Assembly: GCF_047722505.1 (NCBI RefSeq)
Contig: NZ_CP159814.1
Span: forward strand, 124,001-188,000
Origin: Pelagibacter sp047722505
GTDB taxonomy: Bacteria > Pseudomonadota > Alphaproteobacteria > Pelagibacterales > Pelagibacteraceae
Reading direction: 5' to 3'
Length of the DNA stretch: 64,000 bases
The translations under genes were made by a program, and so were the position numbers. Positions 10,254 to 18,344 of this stretch are shown here, piece by piece (the first letter of the stretch is position 1; each line of letters begins with the position of its first letter). Below the pieces are notes generated by a model. That model saw only the letters and a program-made list of their open reading frames with translations. It was not told where the DNA came from and ran no database searches.

Positions 10254-11917
10254 ATGGAAGATCAGAAAAATTATAGTATAAAAAACTTTCTTGATAAAGA
10301 TATTATAGATATAATCCATAAAAAAGAAATTATTAAATGGTCAAAGTATGAGAAAAAAAAATATGACCAATATTTAAATATACTTTATCCAATACTCAAT
10401 AAAATCCATAAGCTGAATCATGGAAAGCAATTTTGGGATATTTTATTGGGACCATTCTTATTATTTCATATTCCATTTTGCTGCAGATATTATTATTCAA
10501 AACTACAAAAAAAAAATAGATTTAAAAAAATATCAAAAAACAAGATAAAAATACTTCATACAAAAAGTTATTATGTTCCTGAAAATACAAAGGATCATAG
10601 AGAGTATTTTCAATATTCTGATGCAGGTCAGAATCAATTATTTTCACAACTGATAATAAATTTTAATAAGAAAAATTATGATTTATTCAAAAAAAAAAAA
10701 GAAGAAATAATCATTAATAGAGATATAATTAAGGAAAAAATAATTAAATTGAGACAATATTTATCAATTAAGATCTTTCAGCCAAAACTTTTAGTTACAG
10801 GGGCTTATATGCCAGCAAAATTTATATCACAACTGAAATTAAGACATAAAAGAAATATCTCTTTTATAAAATTTTATATTCCTATTTTTTTCAATAAAGA
10901 TATTTTTTGGTTAGAAAGAAATGAAATCTCAACTTTGAAAAGTAGAAATAATTTTGATAAATTTTTTCTTTCTACTTTAAAGTTTTCATTACCTAAATCT
11001 CTATTAGAAAATTTTAATTACAATTATTCTTATTCAAAAAACTTTTTAGATAATTTTAAAAAACTTAAATTTATACTAAATGAAAACATGACAGAAGATA
11101 ATCTTTTTTTAATAGCAAGTGCCACAATTAAAAGAATAAAAACTATATATGTTGAGCATAATTATATACAACACCAATTTATTGGAAATACTATCGACTA
11201 TATAAAAAATAAATTTGATTTTTTTCTTACTAATGGATGGAAAGTAAAAAAAAAAACATTATATCAGCAGGGAGTTATTTTTTTCCAAACGAGTTAAAAA
11301 AGACAATTTATAACAATAAAAAGAAAATATTATTCATCTCAGGCCCCACTCATAAAAGAACCCCTTATACTTGTTCCGCTCATGACTCTCATGATGAAAC
11401 GAATAGAAATGCATTTGTCAAGGTTACAAAAGATTTTTTTAATAATTTAGACAATGAAATTCTATCAAATATGAAAATTAGATTACATCCAAATAAATTG
11501 AATCGACATGATTCTTACAAAAAAATGTTTAAATCTAAGGCTAAAAAAGTTAAAATAATAAATCATTCAAAAGAAACATTTAACCACAATTTATTAAATT
11601 CTGATTTTGTTGTTAATAACTATTTAGGTACTCCTCATTTGCAATCACTCTGCATGAATAAACCAACACTAATTATATATAATCCAAAAGCTTATTTTTT
11701 AAATTCTGATAACCGTAATTTTTATGATGATTTATTTAAAGCAAATATTATGCATAAAGATCCAATTCAGGCAGCTAAATTTATTAAAAAAATTTGGAAA
11801 GACCCAGATCGATGGTGGCAAAGTAAAAGAACACAGTCTCTTAGAAAAAGGTTTTTAGACAGAAATATTAAAGATAGCTTTTATTTAGAAAGTAAAATAA
11901 AAAAACTTTTAAATTAG
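10254..11917 (+). pseudogene. LIC12162-family putative transferase, split by a frameshift at an A11 run
   Basis: Two overlapping frames (10254-11297 and 11237-11917) together encode about 554 residues resembling the LIC12162 transferase family: the N-terminal QFWDILLGPFLL (residues 60-70) matches the family's YW..LLGPWL signature, and the C-terminal NNYLGTPHLQSLCMNKPTLII and WKDPDRWWQSK segments match its second half. The break lies at a run of eleven A at 11246-11256; one additional A would give a single open frame. The family often sits next to nonulosonate or aminosugar genes, as here directly after neuC-like. It may be a real pseudogene, a sequencing error, or a gene expressed through polymerase slippage on the A run. 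The catalytic role is not established for the family as far as I know. Confidence 0.65.
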
Positions 11918-11963
11918 CTTAATTTTAAATGAAAAATAAATTAATAGATCATAAAATCAATAA

Positions 11964-12893
11964 ATGAATTGTCCGGTTTGTAATAAATCTAATTTAAAAC
12001 AGAAATATAAGTACGAAAAAAGAAATGAGAAGTTTTTAGACAATAATCAATTTATCAACTTTAATAATAAAATATTAACATGTGAAGATTGTGATCTAAG
12101 TTTTAATTCTGATGTATCTATTAAAGACTTAGATCATTTTTACTCAAAAATTAATATTATTGATAAACAAAAAAAAATTATTAGACAAAAATTTTCAGAG
12201 TTTAATTCCAGATTTTTTTCTCAAGTTTTATATTATCTACAATTTTTCAAAATTAAAAAAAATTGTTCAATATTAGAAATAGGACCAAATCGATATGGGA
12301 TATCTAAAACAATTAAGATATTTGAAAAAGAAATTAATTATTATTACTTTGATGCTGCAACTATAGAACCAGAAAACAAAGTGGTAAAACTTGGTGATTA
12401 TTATTATCCTTTGAAATCAAAGTTACCAAAACTAGATTTAATTTGGATGAGTCACTCTCTCGAACATTTACACCCAGAATTATTAGTAGCAACATTTAGA
12501 CATTTTCATGAGTCATTAGATAATGATGGAAAGATTTTTATTGAAATTCCAGATGAATTAAATCCGTTACTTAAGATAATCATACCTCACACATTATTCT
12601 TTACCAAACAATCAATTTATAAAGTTTTTGATAAATTGGGTTTTTCTATATCTTCTTACACTGAAATTAACAATAAAAATGAAAAAGATAATCTTATAGA
12701 AAACAATTTTAATGATTCATTTAAAAAAAATAAATTTGATTTGAAGAAAAATTATTTCGTTCAAGCAGTCTATTTATTTGTACAAAAATTAGTTCCTGAT
12801 AAAATAGTGAAAAAGTATGTTTTAAAAAACTTTATTAAAAATGGACCTTATACAAATGAAAAAATAATAAGAATTATTCTTAAAAAGAAGTAA
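11964..12893 (+). CDS. Class I SAM-dependent methyltransferase with N-terminal zinc ribbon
   Basis: The 309-residue protein opens with a CPVC...CEDC zinc-ribbon (Cys3/Cys6 and Cys38/Cys41 approximately). A methyltransferase domain follows, with a motif I variant LEIGPNRYG near residue 98 and the motif LDLIWMSHSLEHLHPE typical of Methyltransf_23-type enzymes. Related proteins are found in sugar C- or N-methylation in glycan clusters. The GxGxG loop is weak (GPNRYG). Gene spacing of 46 nt after the transferase and 9 nt before the next gene indicates one transcript. Substrate unknown. Confidence 0.7.
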   Translation: MNCPVCNKSNLKQKYKYEKRNEKFLDNNQFINFNNKILTCEDCDLSFNSDVSIKDLDHFYSKINIIDKQKKIIRQKFSEFNSRFFSQVLYYLQFFKIKKNCSILEIGPNRYGISKTIKIFEKEINYYYFDAATIEPENKVVKLGDYYYPLKSKLPKLDLIWMSHSLEHLHPELLVATFRHFHESLDNDGKIFIEIPDELNPLLKIIIPHTLFFTKQSIYKVFDKLGFSISSYTEINNKNEKDNLIENNFNDSFKKNKFDLKKNYFVQAVYLFVQKLVPDKIVKKYVLKNFIKNGPYTNEKIIRIILKKK

Positions 12894-12902
12894 TATACTA
12901 AG

Positions 12903-13679
12903 ATGTACAAAATTTTAAAAAATTTAATACCGAAACAAACTTGTCTAGACTGTCAAGAAGAACTCATTTCAAAATCAAAAAATAAAGAAGTTGAAGAGAA
13001 AATTGCAGAAAATAAAAAAATTTTATTAAAAAGATTATCACATAATGAAATAATAGAAATAGATAATGTTAATAAAATGATTTTTAACAATAAATTAATT
13101 GAAAAAATTAAAGAGAATATTGGTGATTTTTATTTCATAAATAACATTGCGGCAACAATTAATGGATTTTCAAGTGTATCTCATAGAGATGGACAATCTT
13201 TTGGATTTAATTATGAGGGTATAAAAAAAAGTTCTAAAATATTTAAAATTCTTTTTTATTTTAATGGAAATAATCAAAAAATTGACAATGGATTAGATGT
13301 TAATTTATTTGATATTAATTTAAAAAATATTTTTTTTAATAAAAAATTATATATGAAACTTAATTTTTATTATGAGTATTATTTTAGAAAAAAAATGATG
13401 AAAACTTTACGACTTAACCTAGGAGATGTTATTATTATGGATAGCAATACTTGGCATAGAGCCACTCCCCAAGACAATTTAAACTCTGAGGCTAGTAAAT
13501 TTAAGTGCCATAAAATATTACTAGATTTCGAAGTAGTAACTGAGGAGAATTTAGCTATAGAATATGCAAATCATGTTAGAAAAAATTTTTTAAAAGAAAA
13601 AAATATTCCAAATAACTTAACAAATAATATATTCAACGAACATTTAAATAAGGCTGGAATTAAAACTATAAATGTTTGA
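12903..13679 (+). CDS. Putative Fe(II)/2-oxoglutarate-dependent oxygenase
   Basis: A 258-residue protein with the likely metal triad: His94 and Asp96 in SHRDG and a distal His185 in NLGDVIIMDSNTWHRATP. This arrangement, with the GDVIIMDSNTWHRA strand, is that of PhyH/prolyl-hydroxylase-like oxygenases. It follows the methyltransferase by 9 nt and is the last plus-strand gene of this unit. In such clusters, oxygenases of this class hydroxylate sugars or lipid groups; nothing here tells which. The middle portion (residues about 110-165) is rich in Asn, Lys and Phe and unlike typical family members. Confidence 0.55.
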   Translation: MYKILKNLIPKQTCLDCQEELISKSKNKEVEEKIAENKKILLKRLSHNEIIEIDNVNKMIFNNKLIEKIKENIGDFYFINNIAATINGFSSVSHRDGQSFGFNYEGIKKSSKIFKILFYFNGNNQKIDNGLDVNLFDINLKNIFFNKKLYMKLNFYYEYYFRKKMMKTLRLNLGDVIIMDSNTWHRATPQDNLNSEASKFKCHKILLDFEVVTEENLAIEYANHVRKNFLKEKNIPNNLTNNIFNEHLNKAGIKTINV

Positions 13680-13723
13680 TAAGTGATTATTAAGTTAATT
13701 TACTTATTTATCTAAGTATAATT

Positions 13724-14564
13724 TTATTTTTTAAATGTTACACGTAAATGGTTTGAGCATTTTTGCTTATCTACAACGGATTGCATAATTGTGATTTCTT
13801 TTTCTAAGTGCTTTGTATATAAAAAACCATCTTGATATTCTTTCATTAAAAAAAAATCAATTAAATCCAATCCAAAAGTTTCAAACTTTATTATTTTAAA
13901 ATTTGTTATTTTACTAATATGTTCTAAAACGGATTTAGAAAAAAAATTCAAATGATAAAATGGTTGTATTAAATTCTGTTTATCGTGCATCAATTCAAAA
14001 CCTAAGGATTTTATATTAGGAGTATAAAAAATTAAGAGAGCACCTTTTTTCATTTTTTTGTAAATGTCTTTTAAGGTCTTAATAGGATCAACAAAGTGTT
14101 CAATTACATCAAACATGACAACTAAGTCAAATTGATTATCCTCTAATTTTTCAATGCCTCCAAAAGTAACGTCTAATGAAAGCTTTTTTGCATTCTGAAC
14201 TAAATTTTTATTATATTCTATTCCAGAACATGGCACTTTTTTTTTAGATAAATAAGTTAAAAAATCTCCCTGCCCAAAACCAACTTCTAAAACTTTTTTT
14301 TTCTTATTTTTAAAATTTTGATAGTAACAGTAATCAAATCTTGTTTTGATTAATTTTAAATTTCTATATTTTTTATCATTTGTCTCATTAAGTGATAAAT
14401 TTGTTTGGTCGTAATTTTTGTATATTTAATTTATCATCTTTCCTAAAATCTTTATAAAAATTCTTTCCTCTAAATTTATGAGTTTTAAAATGATTTATTT
14501 CATAATTTTTTTTTTTAAAAACTTCATAGATTAATATTATTAGCGAGCAAAATGTTATCCAATT
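13724..14564 (-). pseudogene. Frameshifted class I SAM-dependent methyltransferase
   Basis: Reading the minus strand, 14236-13724 alone could start at a GTG, but the same frame stays open further upstream to about 14428 and encodes motif I (VLEVGFGQGDFLTYL) that any functional methyltransferase needs. Upstream of that, homologous-looking sequence continues in a different frame to about 14564. The two frames meet near the five-T run at 14415-14419 (forward strand), and removal of one base there would join them. No good ATG precedes either part, so the N-terminus also seems lost. The C-terminal part carries FDLVVMFDVIEHFVDPIKTL and FYTPNIKSLG, both typical. It lies at the end of the phosphoramidate operon, whose last gene it overlaps slightly. 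Confidence 0.7.
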
Positions 14565-15412
14565 TTATTTATAAAATAATTTAAATTTTTAAAATTAGCA
14601 TCAAGATTTAATACTCTTTTTAAAAAATTATTTCTCAAGTTATTTTTTTTAATATTTTCTAATAATTTCAGATACTTATTAATAACTTCTTTTTTTCCAA
14701 AGATTATCTCAAAGTAAATATAATCTTTTTCTTTTTTAATATTTTTAAAATAAATATTAAAGTTTTTTTTTGGTATTATATTTATGAATTCTTTTATAGA
14801 GGGATAATGCAGTTTATAACCAGTACTTAATTGTTTAATTTTTTTATTTTTACATATAGAAAAATCAAACGACCCACACTCTGCATTATTAAAAACATAC
14901 TTTAATAAGCTTATATTTTTTTTTTCATAAAGTAAAGTAACACCTTTGGAAAAAAAAGTAGATTTGTTAATTGATTTATAGTTGGGCGTGCTAAACACCT
15001 TTAATTTATAGCCTTTATAAAAGTTACTACAAAAAAAATTAAACATCTTAGAGATATCATTTCCAACCCAACTTATTTTTTTTAAATTTATTTTTTTGTC
15101 AAATATCCTAGAAAAAACTTTCATGAAATATATCTTTTCAAATAAAGTTTGACCAAACTCATAAAATCTTCTTTTATTTGAAGAACAAATTAATAAAAAG
15201 TTTATAAAATTAATTTTTAAATCTTTTACATGATGAATATTTTTATGCAAATTTTTTAAGTTATTTTTATTCTTAAATAAGTTTAAGATATAAAGATCTT
15301 TAAAATATCTTGACATCATATAAGCATCATACATATCCCCAGTTTTTTTTTGATATATAACTTTTTTATCTCGTATTATTGAACCGAATTCTATATACGT
15401 TTTTAAAGACAT
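14555..15412 (-). CDS. Unknown protein, last intact gene of the phosphoramidate operon
   Basis: The 285-residue protein is not recognised. It is basic and very rich in Lys, Asn, Phe and Ile, has no obvious transmembrane run or signal peptide, and contains aromatic clusters such as SWVGNDISKMFNFF near residue 115. There is a loose impression of 'putative sugar O-methyltransferase' proteins found in Campylobacter-like clusters, but no SAM motif I is evident. It starts 3 nt after the formyltransferase-like gene ends and so belongs to the same operon. By position, it could transfer or methylate the phosphoramidate group; this is inference only. Confidence 0.6.
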   Translation of the reverse strand: MSLKTYIEFGSIIRDKKVIYQKKTGDMYDAYMMSRYFKDLYILNLFKNKNNLKNLHKNIHHVKDLKINFINFLLICSSNKRRFYEFGQTLFEKIYFMKVFSRIFDKKINLKKISWVGNDISKMFNFFCSNFYKGYKLKVFSTPNYKSINKSTFFSKGVTLLYEKKNISLLKYVFNNAECGSFDFSICKNKKIKQLSTGYKLHYPSIKEFINIIPKKNFNIYFKNIKKEKDYIYFEIIFGKKEVINKYLKLLENIKKNNLRNNFLKRVLNLDANFKNLNYFINKIG

Positions 15413-15415
15413 AAT

Positions 15416-16069
15416 TTACTTACGAATTTTATATTTCTTTTTATTTAAAACTATAGACCTTAGAACTGGATGTATAACATGATAAGCAGTCGAGGAGATG
15501 TTTTTTTTAACATTAGTTTTTTTTAATTTTTTGATAAAAAGAACAATATTATTTGCTCTTATTTCGTTATCATATTCTTTATCAATTAATTTTAAATTTT
15601 TTGGCACCATATATTTCTTTATCATTACAATTTTACCAGAATCTATTTTTTCATTTAGAACAATCGTTGAACAATAAATTTTTTTTTCTTTTAACAAAGA
15701 ATAGTAAATAGTAGTACTTCCCTTGTATTCTGGAAGTTTACCAGGATGAGCATGAACTATATTTTTGGCTTTTAATAATTTTTTTTTTTTAATTATTATA
15801 CCCGGATATCCAGAATATATTATGATTTTAGAGCCTATTTTTAATAAATATGATGAGACTTCTTTATTTATAGTTTTGGTATTAAATTTTTTAATATGAG
15901 TGGACTTAAAGTAAAAAATTTTTTTTTTTAAAAATTTAGCAAAATAATTATTTGATAAATCGTCAAGATGAACAATATTTTTAGGTTTTAGATTATTTTT
16001 TTTTAGATATTTAAGATAACAAATAGATCTTGCAGAATTACTAACTAAAATTGCAAATTTAGTTTGCAT
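15416..16069 (-). CDS. Formyltransferase-fold protein
   Basis: A 217-residue protein of the methionyl-tRNA / sugar formyltransferase N-terminal fold. The core motif reads HAHPGKLPEYKG at residues 106-117, corresponding to the usual NxHPSLLPxxxG with the catalytic His at 108 but His instead of Asn at 106. The later EKIDSGKIV supplies the expected Asp. Family members transfer a formyl group from N10-formyltetrahydrofolate to an amino sugar or tRNA. It overlaps the preceding 173-residue gene by 11 nt. The Asn-to-His change makes ordinary formyl transfer uncertain; it may act on another one-carbon or acyl donor. Confidence 0.7.
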   Translation of the reverse strand: MQTKFAILVSNSARSICYLKYLKKNNLKPKNIVHLDDLSNNYFAKFLKKKIFYFKSTHIKKFNTKTINKEVSSYLLKIGSKIIIYSGYPGIIIKKKKLLKAKNIVHAHPGKLPEYKGSTTIYYSLLKEKKIYCSTIVLNEKIDSGKIVMIKKYMVPKNLKLIDKEYDNEIRANNIVLFIKKLKKTNVKKNISSTAYHVIHPVLRSIVLNKKKYKIRK

Positions 16070-16580
16070 ACATTATCTTTTTAATTATTAATTTTTCTAA
16101 TAATATCAGCTTTGATAAAAGTAAATAATTGCATTTATATATATCTTTTTCATTTAAAGTAACTTTATCTATGATCTTTAGTATACAATTTATTTTTTGA
16201 AATTTATTAAGAATTCTACTTTGATAAATCAATAATCCCAAATAACAGTATGTTGAAGTACTTGTTTCTTTTTCAGATAATTTTTTAAAACTTGTATTAT
16301 ATTTTTTTTTAAGTTTTAAATTGACTTCAAATTTTTTATGGAATAACAAAATTTTTCTTTCTTTATTTTTATTATATTTGTTTTCATACAAATCTTTAAT
16401 TTGGTTAAATGTTAAGTCATTTTTTTTGATTTTATTATTAACCGTCTGTTTTATAATAATTTTTTTTGATAAATTATTTCTATGACTTTTATATAAAATA
16501 ATAAAATTTTTTTGAAAATTAGTAGAATTTCTATAATTTTTTTTTAAACTGATTGTTATTAAATCTTTATAATTTTTCAT
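16059..16580 (-). CDS. Unknown basic protein within the phosphoramidate operon
   Basis: The 173-residue product is extremely rich in Lys, Asn and Ile and matches nothing I recognise. No Walker, SAM, Rossmann or membrane motif is visible; the C-terminal third (about residues 110-170) has a hydrophobic helical look with Leu/Ile heptads. It overlaps the APS-kinase-like gene by 14 nt and the formyltransferase-like gene by 11 nt, so it is translated as part of the operon. The conserved operon position is the main reason to think it is real and linked to the pathway. Confidence 0.6.
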   Translation of the reverse strand: MKNYKDLITISLKKNYRNSTNFQKNFIILYKSHRNNLSKKIIIKQTVNNKIKKNDLTFNQIKDLYENKYNKNKERKILLFHKKFEVNLKLKKKYNTSFKKLSEKETSTSTYCYLGLLIYQSRILNKFQKINCILKIIDKVTLNEKDIYKCNYLLLSKLILLEKLIIKKIMYAN

Positions 16581-17061
16581 TTAATTTAGTATAAATTTTT
16601 TTCAAATTTTTTTTGAAAAGCGTATTAAAATTGTTTTTTATAACTATGTCTGATTTATATGGTATTGGAAATAAAATATCCCTCCCAACAACATTTTTTT
16701 TATTTGAGTAAATATTTTTGTTATTCTTTCTTTCTATTAATTTTGAATTAGCTTTAATAAAAATTTGTAAATAATTAGTAAATATCTTTCTATTTTTTCT
16801 TTGATGTGACTTAAATAAAGATATAAGTGAACATATGACAAGGTACTTTTTGTCTTCGTACTTTTTACAATGCTTTTGAATTCTTAAGGAATTTTTTCGT
16901 CTGTCATTTAATGAATATCCTAAATCTCTTGAATATTTTTTTCTAAACTTATCTCCATCTACCCATAATAATCTTTTATGTTTTTCTTTACAGATTTGAG
17001 CCAAGTGTTTTGCAAAATATGTTTTGCCTACCCCAGATTTTCCAATTATCCAAACGACCAT
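16567..17061 (-). CDS. APS-kinase-like cytidine diphosphoramidate kinase (Cj1415-like)
   Basis: The 164-residue protein is related to adenylylsulfate kinase (CysC). It has a Walker A loop GKSGVGKT at residues 7-14, the WVDGDKFR segment (Asp35, Asp37), and SLNDRRKNSLRI, equivalent to the substrate-binding region of CysC. No sulfurylase or PAPS reductase gene is nearby. In C. jejuni the CysC homologue Cj1415 phosphorylates the 3'-OH of cytidine diphosphoramidate to make the donor for capsule modification. Here the gene directly abuts the cytidylyltransferase gene (no intergenic bases) in the same order as in Campylobacter, so the same role is inferred. True APS kinase activity remains an alternative. 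Confidence 0.75.
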   Translation of the reverse strand: MVVWIIGKSGVGKTYFAKHLAQICKEKHKRLLWVDGDKFRKKYSRDLGYSLNDRRKNSLRIQKHCKKYEDKKYLVICSLISLFKSHQRKNRKIFTNYLQIFIKANSKLIERKNNKNIYSNKKNVVGRDILFPIPYKSDIVIKNNFNTLFKKNLKKIYTKLNEKL

Positions 17062-17775
17062 TTAAATAAATAACTTTGTTGCCACTTTGATATCTTTATG
17101 TGTATCTATTTCAAACCAGTAATCTGAGTATTTCTTTATTTTAATTTTCAAAATTTTATTTTTTATGCACAAATCAAGAAAGCTCGTCATATCAATTTTT
17201 TTATTTTTTAATTTTTTATAATATAAACTCATGTTCTTAAATGTTTTACAGTCTAATTTGAAAATTCCCATATATTGATATTTTGGAAGTTTTTTTTGAA
17301 TTTTGTTACCAATACTTGTTATATTTTTTTTGTAGACAGTAAGATCCTCAGCATCGCTTAAAATCATCTTTTTATTCATTCTCTTTCTCCAATACCATAG
17401 CCAGTTAGTATTTACTGGCATTACATTGCCTTTGTTGGAAAAAATTTTTGAAATACTTTTTTTAAATAGAATATCACCATAGCAAATAACAACATCATTA
17501 GTTATATATTTAGTTGCTAGAAACATGCTATGAACCATATTTGTACTCTTATAATTATGATTTTTAATCTCAAAGAAATTATTTTTTATAATATAATCTT
17601 TTAAAGATTTGGATCTATATCCTGTAATTATGATTTTTTTTTCAAATTTTCTAAAAAAACCAATTTGATGTTCAAAAAGAGACAAGTTACTTATTTTAGT
17701 TAAACATTTTGGTAATTTTCTAAATTTGATTGGAAGTCTGGAGCCACGACCAGCTGCTAAATAAATTAACTTCAT
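17062..17775 (-). CDS. CTP:phosphoglutamine cytidylyltransferase-like nucleotidyltransferase (Cj1416-like)
   Basis: A 237-residue nucleotidyltransferase with the N-terminal signature LAAGRGSRLP...LPKCL (residues about 6-26) and NYKSTNMVHSMFLA followed by YGDILF, the pattern of LicC/PntC-like cytidylyltransferases. In the Campylobacter pathway the homologous Cj1416 couples CTP with L-glutamine phosphate. Here it sits between the amidotransferase-like hydrolase (4-nt overlap) and the CysC-like kinase (0-nt spacing). On its own it could be a phosphocholine or sugar-1-phosphate cytidylyltransferase; the neighbours decide the call. Confidence 0.76.
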   Translation of the reverse strand: MKLIYLAAGRGSRLPIKFRKLPKCLTKISNLSLFEHQIGFFRKFEKKIIITGYRSKSLKDYIIKNNFFEIKNHNYKSTNMVHSMFLATKYITNDVVICYGDILFKKSISKIFSNKGNVMPVNTNWLWYWRKRMNKKMILSDAEDLTVYKKNITSIGNKIQKKLPKYQYMGIFKLDCKTFKNMSLYYKKLKNKKIDMTSFLDLCIKNKILKIKIKKYSDYWFEIDTHKDIKVATKLFI

Positions 17776-18344
17776 ATATTTTTGAATATTTTTTTTCCTA
17801 GTAGGTCAATTTTTTTTTGTCTTTCAGGGTGCCAAACTATTCCATAAATTTTTTTATTCTTTATTTTAAATAGTTCAATTGATTTATCATCAGCTAGAGC
17901 AAGTATCTCAGCTTTTTTTGAAATTTTTTGTATTTTATAGTTGTGATGTGAAATAATTGTAGCTGAGGTATTTTCATAAAATATTTTATGAGTCCCAACA
18001 TGTGAATTAGTTTTTTTAAATTTACCATTATATTTAGATGCAATAAAATGAGCCCCATGACATATTCCTATGATTGGTAAGTTGCTTTTTAAGGCCTGAG
18101 AAAAATAAAAGTTGTTGAGCTTATTTCTCATATAATTATTTTTTAATTTTTTATGAGATATCAAATCATTTCCTCCTGAAATTATTAAAATATCAAATTT
18201 TTCTTTTATGTTAACATTGAATAAAGTTTTAATTTTTGTTCGAGGAAAAATTTTCTTTAGAAAAGATATTAATTTAATTTCTAAAGAAAATTCAAATTGA
18301 TCTTTGTGTTTTTCAGTAATTTTTGGAATAATACCAATTATCAT
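17772..18344 (-). CDS. Class I glutamine-amidotransferase-like gamma-glutamyl-CDP-amidate hydrolase (Cj1417-like)
   Basis: A stand-alone 190-residue class I glutaminase-fold protein with GICHGAHF (Cys95) and VWHPER (His172, Glu174), plus an IISGGND turn near residue 55. It resembles gamma-glutamyl-GABA hydrolases more than synthetase subunits. In C. jejuni the equivalent Cj1417 removes glutamate from gamma-glutamyl-CDP-amidate to yield cytidine diphosphoramidate. The 4-nt overlaps on both sides with the glutamine-kinase-like and cytidylyltransferase-like genes place it in that pathway. No synthetase partner that would use its ammonia is encoded next to it. Confidence 0.77.
   Translation of the reverse strand: MIIGIIPKITEKHKDQFEFSLEIKLISFLKKIFPRTKIKTLFNVNIKEKFDILIISGGNDLISHKKLKNNYMRNKLNNFYFSQALKSNLPIIGICHGAHFIASKYNGKFKKTNSHVGTHKIFYENTSATIISHHNYKIQKISKKAEILALADDKSIELFKIKNKKIYGIVWHPERQKKIDLLGKKIFKNI

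Noticed and set aside
13724..14236. A 170-aa methyltransferase starting at GTG 14236
   Set aside because: The frame continues upstream through SAM motif I, so this start would remove the cofactor site.
16567..17061. APS kinase for sulfate assimilation
   Set aside because: No sulfurylase or reductase genes nearby, and the gene is fixed in a phosphoramidate-type operon; assimilatory sulfate reduction is also reported to be missing in SAR11.
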